DNA of 64,000 nucleotides. Origin: Agrypnia vestita (Eukaryota; Arthropoda; Insecta; Trichoptera; Phryganeidae). The DNA is taken from the NCBI GenBank assembly GCA_016648135.1, contig JADDOH010000132.1, positions 248,001 to 312,000 of the forward strand, read 5' to 3'. The number at the start of each line of letters is the position of its first letter. Positions within the stretch are counted from its first letter, which is position 1. Both the position numbers and the translations under genes were made by a program. Below are positions 32,004 to 44,285 of this stretch, piece by piece. The notes beneath the pieces were generated by a model, which was given only the letters and a program-made list of their open reading frames with translations, made no database searches and was not told where the DNA came from.

Positions 32004-32095
32004 TCCCAATTATAATAATTTGGAATGTCCGTCCGTTACTTCCTATCTAATAGTTGATCTAATTCCGTTTTCAAAATTAGTATGATAGCTGGTCT
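32004..32095 (+). mobile_element. Helitron H1 5'-end fragment
   Basis: TCCCAATTATAATAATTT followed by GTCCGTCCG, identical at its start to the element at 26577. The 3' CTAG end is missing or mutated (AGCTGGTC at about 32089-32096). Confidence 0.5.
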
Positions 32096-32759
32096 CATTC
32101 TAATTACAAAATAAATATTATTTAAAACTGTTATTAAATAAAATGTTTGACATTATGCTTTTTTAATATTTTTTTTTTAAATATTTCAATAATAATAATT
32201 ATTTTTATAAAATAAGTCTAAAAATTACGTTGTGGTAAGAATACAGAAATTAAAATTTATTACATAATATACTTACAAACAAAGATTTTTAATAATTAGT
32301 TTTACTTTTCTTTAACTTATATAGGATTAACCGAAATTAAACTCAATATAAAATACTACAAAGGTATTACAGTTTTTATATTATATAAAAAATATAGTTA
32401 TTAACATTATTTTAGAAATAAAAAACAATCGATCAAATTGATTAATTACTCAACATGAACATATAATTTGTATGTGTACTCGCAGGTAAACACTTAATCA
32501 TCGTCAATATGTTTTATTCGATGTAAAGAATTAAGAAATTATTATTTTTTATTTATTTATTAAGAATCCAAATTTACATACATATACATGTATATTTTTT
32601 TAACTTGAATTTTAATCTAATTTCTAAATTTGCTCAATCTATTTATTTTCCATACATTTACAGACCGAAAAAGTCTCGAATTATTATTCTTTACGTATAC
32701 AGGAAAATTTGCTTCCATAAATTGATTTAATACACAAAAATAAGACTCATTTATATGGG
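32096..32759. other. AT-rich, no feature recognised
   Basis: Very AT-rich with homopolymers. No coding or repeat partner. Confidence 0.4.
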
Positions 32760-32879
32760 AAGGAATCGACGTTAAATGAAGTTACGGTGACAGACAGACG
32801 GATGGACAGACAGACGGACTGACAGACGGATGGATAGACAGACGGACAGACAACGAAACTATTGTATTTAGATTACTGA
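32760..32879 (-). mobile_element. Helitron H1 5'-end fragment with expanded GACA/GACG microsatellite
   Basis: On the minus strand it starts TCAGTAATCTAAATACAATA then TTTCGTTGTCTGTCCGTC, matching the 5' end of 43333-43608. The tetranucleotide part (GACAGACGGATGGACAGACA type) has expanded to about 65 bp. No 3' CTAG end was found. Confidence 0.55.
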
Positions 32880-34226
32880 CAAGAAAGTGAGACTCAAAGT
32901 TAATATACTTAAATGTAAACCAGAGCGTGCCGAAGACACTTGTAATTAGGATAATAGGGATAGTCTTCATTTATAATGTTTTATTTTCAGAGTTTCATGT
33001 AGCTATTATCCTGTTCGTGTCTCTAATAAATATAAAAAAATAAAAAGTTGAGCTTTTATTCATATGCGGTAATGCATACACACAATATTTTTAAAGACTA
33101 CGTGGTTTTAACCTCTGTCCGACAATTCTCTCAGTCGGTTCAAACCACGAGAAGAAAAAACAGATTAATAAACATCAGTAGTAATACCGAATTTAGACGC
33201 GAAATAACAATTCATTGGTATCCCATTGTGTACACAAATATAATTTAGATTGTCCTGTTAAACAAATCGACTTCAAACGTCCGTAGCAGCCGATCGATAC
33301 AATTATACACGCTTAAATTCGTTCTTTATCGAACATAATATATTACAGACTGATGTAATTGGTTATACTTAGTGATTTGGGTCTGTACAAACTGTGTGAT
33401 TTTCGTGAGTCCGATATTAATAATACAAATACAATGATTTTCTTAATGCGAATCGTGCTCAGATGTTTTGAAAAAAAGCATTAGTTCGCATTTCAAATGT
33501 TATTTGGGCGTGATGTTTTTTTTAAACTTGTGGTCGTCTAATCGATCAAACTACGCGATAACTAACTGTTTGGTATGGACAATCCATTTCATGAAGGTAT
33601 CCACTGTCCCGATGACTATAGTTGCATTTAGTGTTGGACGTCATATGTGGAATTAATGATTGAAAATTTTAATTATGCTTTCGTCGTTAACTCTTGTAAA
33701 TTAACACTATTTTGTATAAAATAAATAAGTAGTAGACCTTAAGTTTAAATATCTCGAGAATGTATTGTAGTTCATACAATCATATCCCTTATACGATTAA
33801 TGACCATAACTTTTTCAAACAGTCGTTCTTTTTTGCATTATCTTATAGCATGAGGTTTAAAGAATAACTAGACTTTTAATACTAGGTAATATGAGTCACC
33901 ACTCACCACTCACTTAGGCATAGCAATAGCTAACCTGGTACATGAATTTTAAAACTCATTTAATTATTCTGTTGTGTTTTTCACGAAACACATTTTTTCA
34001 AACCGGTGGATAAAATATCTCAAAAACTAAAAGGCCGACTTTGTGCAAATATTGCTCAAATTTCGTTAATAACATCATCTAGATGAAGCCTGCGATTTTT
34101 AATAACATGATTTTAATAAAATTTTAATAAATTTTTAATAAGATTTTAAATAAAATTGTAGATATTCAGGAATACATTCTTTTGTGAAGTTGCAATTTTT
34201 TCGGAACAAAGTTTTGTGAAATTTAA
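32880..34226. other. No feature recognised
   Basis: AT-rich. ATAAATATAAAAAAATAAA near 33027-33045 may be a LINE tail. No coding signal. Confidence 0.35.
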
Positions 34227-34355
34227 AACCAAATTAATTAAACAATTAGAAAGACATACAGAAAAATCAAATCCACGAAAAAATATTTCAGGCAAATATT
34301 TTTTCGTGGATTTGATTTTTCTGTATGTCTTTCTAATTGATTAATTAATTTGGTT
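34227..34355. repeat. Near-perfect inverted repeat, 62-bp arms, 5-base loop
   Basis: Left arm 34227-34288 and right arm 34294-34355 are complementary at 61 of 62 positions, separated by CAGGC. The arms read ACCAAATTAATTAA...AAATATTT. A transcript would form a very stable long hairpin. No TA or longer target duplication is obvious and no second copy occurs in the window. Options: foldback MITE, hairpin RNA locus, or a recent palindromic duplication. Confidence 0.85.
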
Positions 34356-35244
34356 ATAAAATGAGCTGTTTGCTTATTATGAATTTTAAGCGACTGTATT
34401 TTTAGTGACAAAATGAAAATTATTTTCAAACTGCTCTCATCTGCAAAAAAAGAATTACGTCCTTTCAGAAGATAATAATTAACTTTTTCATTTCACTCAA
34501 ATCCTGGCGAAATGATTATTTTCATCAGTTGCGCGCGTCATGGAGAAGAACCTTTGAGGTTCTTCAGCACATAACTCCGCCATTTTGAAAATAATACGTT
34601 AATGAAAAATATTAAACATAAAAAATTATAATAAAACGTATTTTGTATATGTAATAGTTTCGTCAAAAACAAAAATTGTATTTGAATTTGATTTGAATGT
34701 ATTTTTTGAAGCCTCAAGGCGGTGTAATCTCTTAAGCACTGTAACCAACCCTACAGTTTTAACTGTAGATTTACCTACAGTTTTTTACAGGTCACTCAGT
34801 TCTTAGTTTTACCTCCCAAATATACATTTTTTTTACCTTAGAGCACACATTTTTATTATATGTATATTTAATTAAAATATAAATTGACAATTAAATACAA
34901 ATGAGTTGAAATTGTCTTTTTAAATTTTGAAACAATTTTAAGATTTCAGAAGCAAGAGAACATCTATCGATTTATCTGGTCATTTTTGGAATATCGTACT
35001 TCCCTATTTGTAACTCTTTTATCGAAACAGACAAAAACTGTAGATTTGGTGTTTTTTTTACGTTTACAGTTATCTACAGTTTTCTTACAGTCATATACAG
35101 TTTTGCTACACAACAGAATTGGCAACAGTGTCTTAGGTAATAGTTATGTTAATACGTTTATCCAATATTCTTAATAAGTGTAGTATAAAATCATCATTTA
35201 TGAAACTATTCAAAGACTAATTCATTTACCACTACTAGTTCTGT
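34356..35244. other. No feature recognised
   Basis: Repeated short phrase CTACAGTTTT at 34778 and 35072 and similar sites. No gene. Confidence 0.35.
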
Positions 35245-35440
35245 GGTTCATGTTGCTAGACTACGATGGGCCGGACACGTCCAAAGAATTCCTCCTTCAA
35301 AGTATAAACGTATGGCATTATATCAGCAACTCCAAGGAGTGCGAACACGGGAAGACCTTTAAGAAGATGGGGTGACAATATTGAGAAAGATACAAGAAAT
35401 CTTGACCTTCGAAAATAGTTGGCAATGATGAAATTACTGT
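35245..35440 (+). pseudogene. RTE-like LINE C-terminal fragment
   Basis: Frame reads HVARLRWAGHVQRIPPSKYK and YQQLQGVRTR, then a shifted frame reads GRPLRRWGDNIEKDTRNLDL. L-R-W-x-GH-V-x-R and GRP-x-x-RW-D-x-I-x-x-D are the hallmark end of RTE-type LINE ORFs. Frameshift near 35355 and stop codons; no RT domain. Confidence 0.75.
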
Positions 35441-36879
35441 ATCAGGAGGCATAGATTTGCAATGGCTATTAGCTACGTGATGAAGCCTTTCTTTTATTTT
35501 TCAAATCAAGAAAAAAAGCACAGCGAATTATTCGCAGAAAATTTAATGTACATTTAACCGAATAAATTATTTTTTTAATAATTCATCGACAAATTGTGTG
35601 TATTTTTAAACAAATATATTTATTTGTTACCCAATTATTGAAACATATAAAATACAGTATGTTATAAAGGTTATAAAGTTCTGCTGGTATTAATTTATAT
35701 ATATATATCTTAAATATTTGGTGTAGTTGAATTTTTTAAGTGCTTTGGGAAAAATCTTATAAAATTTTATTTTAAAGGCAATCAAGTGAAAAGAGAAAAT
35801 ATTTACATCAACTGCGAATGTTCAATAGAATGCAAGAATGCAAAAAAATGTAAAAGTGAATAAATATTAGTCGCATGTCAAAAATTAAGCAATATTGTAT
35901 CGAAGTTGTAATTCGAAGAATTCTGACCATCTGGCCTTACAGATTCATCAATAGAGGGCGCTAGTCTACTGAGAAGCGGTTATATATTTTTAAAGCCAGT
36001 AAATATATTTTAAATAGTATAAAAAATAATATATTTTTATAAAAAATGTGTTAATCGTATTAAGGTATATACATATACACGCGCGTAATTCAAATGATAC
36101 GATATAAATGTGTACATTATACGAATAGATTAAGAAATTGATTGAAATCATATAATATATATAATAATATGTAATAATATCTTTGAAATAGAAGATAATA
36201 CGAAAAATTCAGAAAGTAAATTTTTTAAAAACAATTTATTTTTATTTTTATACATACCTACTTAATGGAATTTTGTGAAAAAAAAACAAAAATAAACGAT
36301 GAATTGAAGTAAATATATTTTTTACTTTTATCAAAATTTTTCGCAATCGTATATAATATGTATGTACCTTATGAAAAAAGTCAAATATTTGATGAACCCT
36401 AGGTATAATCGATCGATTCATTCTAGGAGAATTATTTTTATACCCTTACAATGTCTTCTGAAGCAGATAAGTGAAAAGAAATATTTTGTACATAAATCTA
36501 AATCTAATAAAAATTCAGACGTGGCTATGAAAAAGTTAAATACTTAAAATTTTTTACGCTTTTCAAACTTTCTCAAAGCGTTTGGATGGATGCCAGCGAG
36601 ATCAAATCCCTGACTTCTGATGTCAAAGGCATGCTGAATAAAATATCTCTCTTCTTCTTCTTCGTTATCGTGTGATCACCGCTGAACGCCATGGTACACA
36701 ATATGCTTCCAGTGCACAAGCTAGACCTTGTTTTAACTCCTTTCTTTGATCTATCCAGAGGTAGACAAGAGGTTAAGACGCCACAATCTTTATCCTTGCA
36801 CAACATTCTTACTTTAAGCACTTTCACCTTCTCATGCACATTTTTTGATTGTTGAAACTATTAATTAGTAAGATTGTTC
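35441..36879. other. Unassigned; uncharacterised 88-codon frame on the minus strand
   Basis: 36573-36839 (minus) is open and starts MHEKVKVLKVRMLCKDKDCG, with a K-rich centre from a GAAGAAGAAGAA run. It sits just before a LINE fragment and may belong to it, but no family match is recognised. The rest is AT-rich. Confidence 0.3.
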
Positions 36880-37030
36880 TCCATTTTAAGTTTATCTGAT
36901 CACGCCAAGTCTTAGATGGATGCCCTCTGTTGCCTACTGCCATTCGTCTCATGTATTTTCTTTACCATCTTCGACCAAACTATCTCGGCGTCTTCCTTTT
37001 CATTTTGTCGATGGTTTTCGATTCACTCCT
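36880..37030 (-). pseudogene. RTE-like LINE C-terminal fragment
   Basis: Minus strand frames read MVKKIHETNG and, shifted, RRMAVGNRGHPSKTWRDQI, the same R-x-GRP-x-x-W-x-DQI end block as other RTE fragments here. Short and frameshifted. Confidence 0.5.
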
Positions 37031-38304
37031 TAATATGTTAATTATTCATTTAATCGAATTTGTTATGTTATATGAATTATTCCAAATACGCGCCTAAGCG
37101 ACTACATTTCCACCGCATTCAGTCTACTTTCCATATTTTTTTGCCAATTCCAGGCATTACTGTGCACTACTTGTTTTGTTTCATGTGAAAAATTCCCAAT
37201 GACAAAAAATAAAAAGCACCATTCTCTTTATTTCTGGCAGTTATTCCCTTCTAATCTTTGCAGTCCTCATTAAATACACTTCCCGAATTCACAAGCTCAT
37301 TTGTGTGATGTAATGGTATATAAAGAATGCTTACAACGAATAAAACACCCAAAACCATAATAAATGACTTAGAACAATGCGTGATTTTAAAGTCACCAGC
37401 AGCTGCGTACGAGTCGTGGACCGGTAATTATGTTTGCAGTCGTATTTTCATTAAACTAAAAAAAATAAAGATTTAATAAGCTGAGAACAAACGGGTGCTG
37501 CTGTAATTTGATTCGGCCGTGTTGGACATTAAAACACGCGAGGTGACGGGCTGGTCCACGCGTCGCCAGCCGCCGGACCAGGAACACTATACCGAGCAAA
37601 AAAAAACAGGTCCAGCGATCACATTCAAAACGACACGCAGTAACTCGTCAGTATTTTTTACCCACCGCCTTTATTTCATTGCCGCATTCGTGAATTTAGA
37701 ACATTCTTATAAATATTAGACAATTTCACTTACATCGAAAACACTACGTAACAAGGAACATAAAATTTCCTACGACCTTAAACAACATTGCGAAGGGGAA
37801 TATAACCGTTTTACTAAATGTCACTGTGCTGAGCAACCTTCTCGAAGAAGTCCAGGCAGGGATCAAAGTTATGGAGAAAGAGCTTTGAAAACATAGCCAT
37901 AACACAATTAAAAATGATTTAGGAAAACAGTTCTTATAAGGACGCGAACACACTGAAACGTGGCATGACACACCTTCGGCTGAGAACTATGTGACATTGC
38001 CGTCCCATGCCTAACTTTGGACCAAGGGGAGTAAAATGAAAAAAGATTTTTAATACATATTAAAAACGTAAAATATATTTATCCATTTTTATACAGTTCA
38101 CATATAAAGCAAAATAATTATACTGGTGAAGAATTGTTTCTACAAATAAATTCTCAAAACAAATACCGAAAAACCTAACACCAATCATTAGAGTTGTATC
38201 TCTATTATGATCGGACGATTATTTAAAAATACATTTAGATATTATTTCAAGTGTAAAAATATTATATATAAGTACATTATTTAACATTTGAGTCAATTTA
38301 AGGA
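37031..38304. other. No feature recognised
   Basis: 37500-37640 is GC-richer with an inverted TGGTCC...GGACCA pair. Otherwise AT-rich without a repeat partner. Confidence 0.35.
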
Positions 38305-38455
38305 AAAATACATCGATATTTATATTTTCTTACGTCAATTTTATTTTTTCGGCAGACAAGTATATTTTCGACGTTTCATTTCTAGGTATATAAACGGTTG
38401 GAAATGTGTCAAACTTGAACGCATTCACGGCGACGTATCATCTATATTATGATTG
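38305..38455 (+). repeat. Dispersed repeat RA, copy 2
   Basis: Matches 2348-2530: ACGTCAATTTTATTTTTTC, GACGTTTCATT, TATATAAACGG, GAAATGTGTCAAAC. A TATA-like box is well placed between the blocks. No ORF follows in this copy. Confidence 0.6.
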
Positions 38456-38639
38456 CTTCAAAAACGCAGTAAGCAGTGCGTGGATTTGCCATTACCAGTT
38501 TCAATAAATAACCACATCGTTTGGGAAGCAAAAAGCAATAGGCGATAGTCCTTTTTTCGTTTGTCCAGACCTCGTATATGTATATGCAGATGTATTGATC
38601 AGATATCTTTATGCTATATATCTTTTGCACTTCTCTTTC

Positions 38640-38912
38640 TTCTTATCTCTTCCTCTTTTTACTGAGTAGATCTGTCCTTTCCTATTCCCATTTTAACATT
38701 AATTCTTTGACTTTCATAGTTTGTTTCTAACATAAAACTTTCACTTTTTTTTGTATAACTGAAGTTATTGTTGCTATATACTAATACATTACATGTAAAC
38801 TCTGCGGAATCTTGTAAAATGGTCTCTATACTATTTAATAATCATGTGTAATTTGATTTTATATGTAGGTACCTACTGTTAATTTCCCATGAATAAATAA
38901 AATAAAATAAAA
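38640..38912 (+). mobile_element. LINE 3' UTR and tail
   Basis: Pyrimidine-rich start, TACATGTAAACTCTGC, and an end reading CATGAATAAATAAAATAAAA. Typical LINE 3' end layout; no ORF part recognised. Confidence 0.4.
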
Positions 38913-38929
38913 ATAGCTAATCGCAGAAT

Positions 38930-39045
38930 CTAAAAGCCGCGGAGTGGCCATAATCGGCCACACATTGGCCAGTACAGCCGATAGCCAATTACAGACACCA
39001 ATGGCCACGCAGCGGCCAATATAGCCGTCCGCTGGGCCTAGCACT
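38930..39045. repeat. GGCCA-rich irregular repeat cluster
   Basis: Seven GGCC motifs in about 110 bp (GTGGCCATAATCGGCCACAC, ATTGGCCAGTACAGCCGATA, AATGGCCACGCAGCGGCCAA), several in inverted pairs such as GTGGCC...GGCCAC. May form local hairpins. No coding role seen. Confidence 0.55.
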
Positions 39046-39464
39046 AACCTACTTAATTGCTAGTTTCACGTGAATGACATATAAAATAAAAATACAAATA
39101 CTAAAACCAAAAGAAAAATCTAATAATTCTGTTGTTTATAAACTACTTTTTATGTCGGAAACACACGACATTTCAACAACAGAATCAAAGAGCTTTTCAA
39201 ATTTTAAAATAATTAAGGTTTTTAAAAATATCGACTAATTTAATGCCAAATGATCAGGCCTTTGATAAAAAAATTAGCTGAACTATTTTACACATGTACT
39301 AAGTTAGCCTTAATTGAATAAATCATTAGAAATAAGTAAAGCATATAAATAAAAATGTTACCACTAGTTCCATCCTAAAATATAATGTCCAATAATTTCA
39401 GATATTCGATGTCATTTTCCCATATCTTTTCATGATAAGTGCTGTTTTTGTATGTATACAGTCA
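39046..39464. other. No feature recognised
   Basis: AT-rich spacer. Confidence 0.4.
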
Positions 39465-39840
39465 GATCACAGAGTATAAAGTAGCGAAGAACTAAACCGC
39501 TTCTTTAGGATAGGCGATTGGGTCCCAGGAAGAAGGTCAGAGGTAAGGGCTTCCCTCGTAAATGCCTTTTAAACATAAACATTTTTTTCTTTTTTAAAGT
39601 TTGTTATAAACCGAGTCTCTGTAAAAACGTATTCTTGAAATAAAGTGCGACTTATTTACTAAGAATACTTTTATGGGTGTTTAGTTAGACCTTTTCATAA
39701 TTATAACAAAATTTAAAAACCCTAAGTAATTATTTTTTAAACAAGACAAACGTATTGTAACCAGCCGTAGCACCAGTTTATATACCAAAAATTGATGTTA
39801 GTTCATGACTATATTTTTTGGTTGTCTGTGAGTCAGGTAC
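39465..39840 (+). repeat. Dispersed repeat R1, full-length copy
   Basis: Begins CAGATCACAGAGTATAAAGT, continues CTTTAGG...GATTGGG...CCCTCGTA, then GCGACTTATTTACTAAGA, TTTTTAAACAAGACAAACGT and ends near GTTAGTTCATG...GTCTGTG. About 375 bp, non-coding. Full-length mate at 43877-44285; partial copies at 6000-6300 and 59205-59325 (minus). No tRNA box or terminal inverted repeat found, so class unknown. Confidence 0.7.
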
Positions 39841-42714
39841 CTACAAGAAATATTTTAAAAAATCATTTGAAAATATTGAATTTTGTAAATAAAAGATAAT
39901 TATTTTATGTTTAGGAGTAATTTTTTATCAATCAGTGAAGGAAAAGATTGTTTTCGAAACAGGATGGTTGTATGTATAATCTTAAGTGGTAATATAAACA
40001 AAGTTTATTATAATTTTGAAAAAATTGAACTTAAAATTTAATTTCTAAAACACATTTAACAGAAAAAAAATTAATTTAGAGTGAAATAATGAGTCAAAGA
40101 GTATTTCTTATGATAAGGATTTTTTTTTAAAATAATTATAATTAAGATAATGATTATTGGATTACCCTTTATAATATGAAAATGGCGAGTCTATTGTGCG
40201 AGAATTGTATGACCTTCATCATTGATTTATCTTCATTTAATTAATATTTAATCTTAATCGTGAAACTACACTTAGAAGTCAGTCGCGTTGGTGTTAAAGA
40301 TAAAGCTGCCATCCTGCGCTCAAATCAGATATCTGTCCCGGAATTGGGGAGAACAATTTCGAGCATGATTATGTAATTTCAGCTCGGACCGTGATGCAGG
40401 ACGTATTGAATTATTAATTAAAACGAAGGTTGGCCATGGTCCATTGACGGGAGCGGGGCAAGGGGGGGTGGGGCGAGGATATTAAGTTTGAGGTAGGTAT
40501 GTAAAGCCAGAGGTTTAATTAAGCGAAAGAATAGAAAAGTGGTGGCTGAATGTGGCGAGAAATTAATGTTGATGACAGGAGGCATGTAGATTTATTTATA
40601 ATGGACAGAGGCGCATTGGATGAGAAAATATAGTAGTAACGTAATTAGCGTTGGAAAAAAATTAATTGAAGATACTTTAAAGAAATCACTAAGCATTGAT
40701 TATCCCTGAAATTTGTATTTAAAAATAACACCTATAGTATTATTTATTAAAATAAAAAATACATATTATTCACTTTTACTGCTTACACTTTTGATTCGTT
40801 ACACATAAGCAGATATAAGATCAAGAAAATTATCAGGATCAAAGAAGGAAATATTAACATAATTTTATAATGATTAGTCAAAGGTCCTCAAGAATGATAA
40901 AAATATATGAAATAGCATTAGAAAATAATTTCTAATTTTGAATCTGTATATTCGTGTTAGAATCGCATTTTGATGATTTAATTAAAACACTTTTTAACTT
41001 TTTTCACAATTTATTGTTTTTTGACCGTACCGGTGCCGCCCTAATACGGCCACCTTTAGACTAGTACATTATTATCTCAAGCTAAGGTATTTATACAAGC
41101 ATTAAATATCTGTATATACACATTTGTATATTAAATACACAAATGAGGAAGAAATATGTAGAAGAAAACATACTATATATGGAGATGGTATGACACATGT
41201 TTTTGGGACGTGTAATTAGAATTGTTTTTCCCGTTTTTTTAGGGTTCTAATTTTCTTGTATTTAGAATTGGCGATTTCCAATTGAACAAAATATGTGCTC
41301 CACCTTATAAAATATATAATATGATTTAATATATATACAGATAAATTCCTACATATACTGATCACAGCGGCCATAATTTATATAAAGAATAATTAAGCAA
41401 AAATACCAGTCATATTATCGATAATCATGTATGACATCTGAATTATAAAGTCCACGGAAATGGAGCTGGATAAGTCGGGTTAGAGAAAAATCAACTAAAT
41501 AACTTAGAGGAAACTTTAAAAACGGAAATATCAATGACGATCTGGTAAATTTACGAGAATATTTAATATATATATTGTTAATCGTAAAGTAAGGAGAAGA
41601 AAAATAATAAGAAGAAAGGATGGTATAACGATAGTAAATCACATGATTTTTACCATCAAAACATATTCTTAAACATCTCCAGGACCCAGTGATCTTAACA
41701 AATGACTTGGTAATAAATCATTTTAATACGTGTTATATTTCCAATTCGGCCCTGCTACATCCCGAGAAGCATACAAAAAGTCGGTAGCAATGTGAAGTAA
41801 TTAAACAGGCGGCTACCATGCGCATAGGTGTGCGCCAACACAGGGCCGTATCGGGTCACTAATATTCACAAATATATTTAATAATTGTGTCTATTCAGTC
41901 ATTATATTGTGAAAAGATTACACAGCAAAGTTTAAGAATTCAATTTTTACAATTCGACAATTTGAAAAGAGGTAAAATATTAAGATCTCGTGAAACAATT
42001 AGAACATTTCCTTTTAAAATCTCATATCACGTACATGTATGTCGTTTGTATAATGATGAGATTGGAGAGATTGACCTGTTTTCAAATACCTTGAGGAAAT
42101 ATAAAAGACATAGTAGATGTATTTATGGGATATTTATTATGTTTATTATGAGAGATATACTATATTTCCGCTTTATTATTTATTTATAGATTAAAACATA
42201 CATAATTCATTTGTCTGATTTTAATCCGCTAGACTCTTGTTCTTCTTTGAAGAACCTCAAATTGGATGAAGTTCAAATATAATTATAGCAATGTTATAGT
42301 TAAATGTTAAAATTATAACCTTCTGTTGACTACTTTATTTTGTTAAATTCGAAAATAAAATTGCCAAAGATTATGAAACACAGATTGCAAATTGAAGAAA
42401 ACGAAAAATGAAAAAGATGTACATATTAATGAAGCAGAGAGAGCACAGATAAATAACATAAAATTACTGTGCATTAGATAAGTTCGTGGTTCCTACATAC
42501 TTACAGTACTCGTCCCGTAAGTAGGTACGTAAGTGCATACACGTCCAATTTTAAACAACCAGTTAAGAATATTTTCACAAAGAGTATCGTCTTTGCTATC
42601 GCTCGGTAGTCTCATTCCTAAGAAGCAATGAAAAAGCTTTGGATGCCGGTCGCGCTAATGATAATTACAACATACATATGAAACAGATTGTAAAACTTAA
42701 ATACATACAACTTA
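39841..42714. other. Long unassigned stretch with GC-balanced block 40240-40620
   Basis: 40240-40620 is GC-balanced, single-copy and contains a G-run (AAGGGGGGGTGGGGCG); it could be a conserved non-coding element. 41740-41860 is a second small GC-balanced patch. 41887-42189 is open for 100 codons but AT-rich and featureless. The rest is AT-rich. Confidence 0.35.
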
Positions 42715-42895
42715 CAAAAATTTGATAGATGTGGTATTGTATCATGGGTGGAAACGTAAACGTTACATTGTGTAAAGAGATCACTTAAGCCTGCCATACG
42801 ATAGGTCGTAAGCCCTACGAATACCTTATAAAATAACTTTCCCTTATAAAAAAATATAATTTCGTCTTAAGAGACATCCATAACATTGCTTGATT
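42715..42895 (+). repeat. Dispersed repeat R2, partial copy
   Basis: Shares AAAATTTGATA, GTTACATTGTGTAAAGAGATCACTTAAGCC in part, TAGGTCGTAAGCCCTA and AATTTCGTCTTA-like blocks with the other R2 copies. The 5' third is missing. Confidence 0.55.
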
Positions 42896-43332
42896 AATAA
42901 TTTAACTTTATTTTAGGTATCAGCTTATAATTTTCATTAGAATATATCGCACTCCTAGGACAACACCGCCACTAACCGAAAAATGCTGGTGTTTGTGAAA
43001 TGTTTGTCGAATATATTAAATCAGTAGCCTGGTCAGTATTTATGATAATGTAAGAATTCCATATGTCTAGATAGGTACTATTTGTAAGTTATACGAATTG
43101 TTGCTGTATTGAAATATCAAATATTTTCAAAATATCTGGAACAACACTGCCACAATTTAAAAATGGCTATAAATCATATATATTCAAAAAGCATATACGT
43201 ATGCACTATTCAGGTAGTTTGGTTTAGAAAAGTTTTAATTAATGTTGACACAAAGAAATAAAAAAAAATGAAAACTTAAAATGTGATTTACTCAGATCTT
43301 GAGATTTGGGGTGGCGGAGTTGTATATGTACA
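42896..43332. other. Spacer with a small SINE2-like scrap
   Basis: 43281-43305 (AATGTGATTTACTCAGATCTT) resembles the SINE2 body. Nothing else. Confidence 0.35.
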
Positions 43333-43608
43333 CTAGCTGCAACCCATAAAAAATGACGGAACATTGGTTCGCGCCTTTGCTAAGCCCTTGTATATATTTA
43401 AAGCATATTTTTGGCGTTCCACGGAGAGGTCGCCGTGGCAACATGCGTGAAACGGCCGGTTTGGGTGTGGTGTTCCGGGGTTCAAGCCCCATCTCCGGTT
43501 GTTTTTTTAGCCGTGAATTCGAACGAAATTACGGACATTACACGAAGTTACGGGGACAGACAGACAGATGGACGGACAGACAACGAAATTATTGTGTTTG
43601 ATTATTGA
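43333..43608 (-). mobile_element. Non-autonomous Helitron H1 with tRNA-like insert
   Basis: Read on the minus strand: it follows A (43609), starts TCAATAATCAAACACAATAA, then TTTCGTTGTCTGTCCGTCC and GTAACTTCGTGTAATGTCCG as in 26577-26827, and ends GGGTTGCAGCTAG before T (43332). At 276 bp, it contains on the plus strand a tRNA-like GGGGTTCAAGCCCC (about 43476-43489) with a GC-rich lead, which may be a captured SINE or tRNA fragment. Confidence 0.68.
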
Positions 43609-43876
43609 TTATGTTATGAATCAATACACGGTATGTATTAAGCTGGTTAAAAAAACCAGTTAAATGCTTATAAAACATCTATGTAATCCTTTAATGAATA
43701 TACTAGTTCCAATTGTATTGTATTTGTAATTTTTTTTGTTATCAGTGTAAACATGATCCAATTATTTTTGTACGTGAATTTTAAAATTAGGCGCAAAAGA
43801 CAGGAGATTCTCCAATTAATGTTAATATGGTGAAATAAATAAACATACACAAATTATGTAAGAAAAAATGGTATAA
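43609..43876. other. No feature recognised
   Basis: AT-rich spacer. Confidence 0.4.
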
Positions 43877-44285
43877 ACCACAGAGTATAAAACTGCAAAG
43901 GGATTAACTAAACCCATTCTTTAGGCAAAGGGATTGGGACACAACGGAAGTGAGTCCCCCTCGTATATATTTAATACAGATTTATAATGAGTTTGAGCAT
44001 TTATTCTCACATGATTAAATCTCCTTATAAACAAAACGTATTTTTTACAATAGACTTTTTTTTATTTTTAAATTACGTTCGAAACCGTATCTCTTCAAGT
44101 AAAAACGTCCTTATAAATAAGATATGATTTTTTTAAGAGAGTTTTGCTTAACATTTTCATATTTTTTTCAATAGTTAAAAGCTCGTGGTATTTTTTTAAA
44201 CAAGTCAAACGTATGGGAAATAGCCGTACTAATAAATTTACGTTAGTTCATATCTTTATATTCTAATGGTCTGTGGTATTATAAA
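43877..44285 (+). repeat. Dispersed repeat R1, full-length copy
   Basis: CACAGAGTATAAAACTG start, TTCTTTAGG...GATTGGG...CCCTCGTATA, CGTATCTCTTCAAGTAAAAA, TTTTTTTAAACAAGTCAAAC and ACGTTAGTTCATATCTTTAT to GTCTGTGGTA. Same block order as 39465-39840. Confidence 0.7.

Noticed and set aside
32779..32855. CRISPR-like array (GACA/GACG repeats)
   Set aside because: It is a degenerate tetranucleotide microsatellite with no spacers, in a eukaryotic Helitron end.
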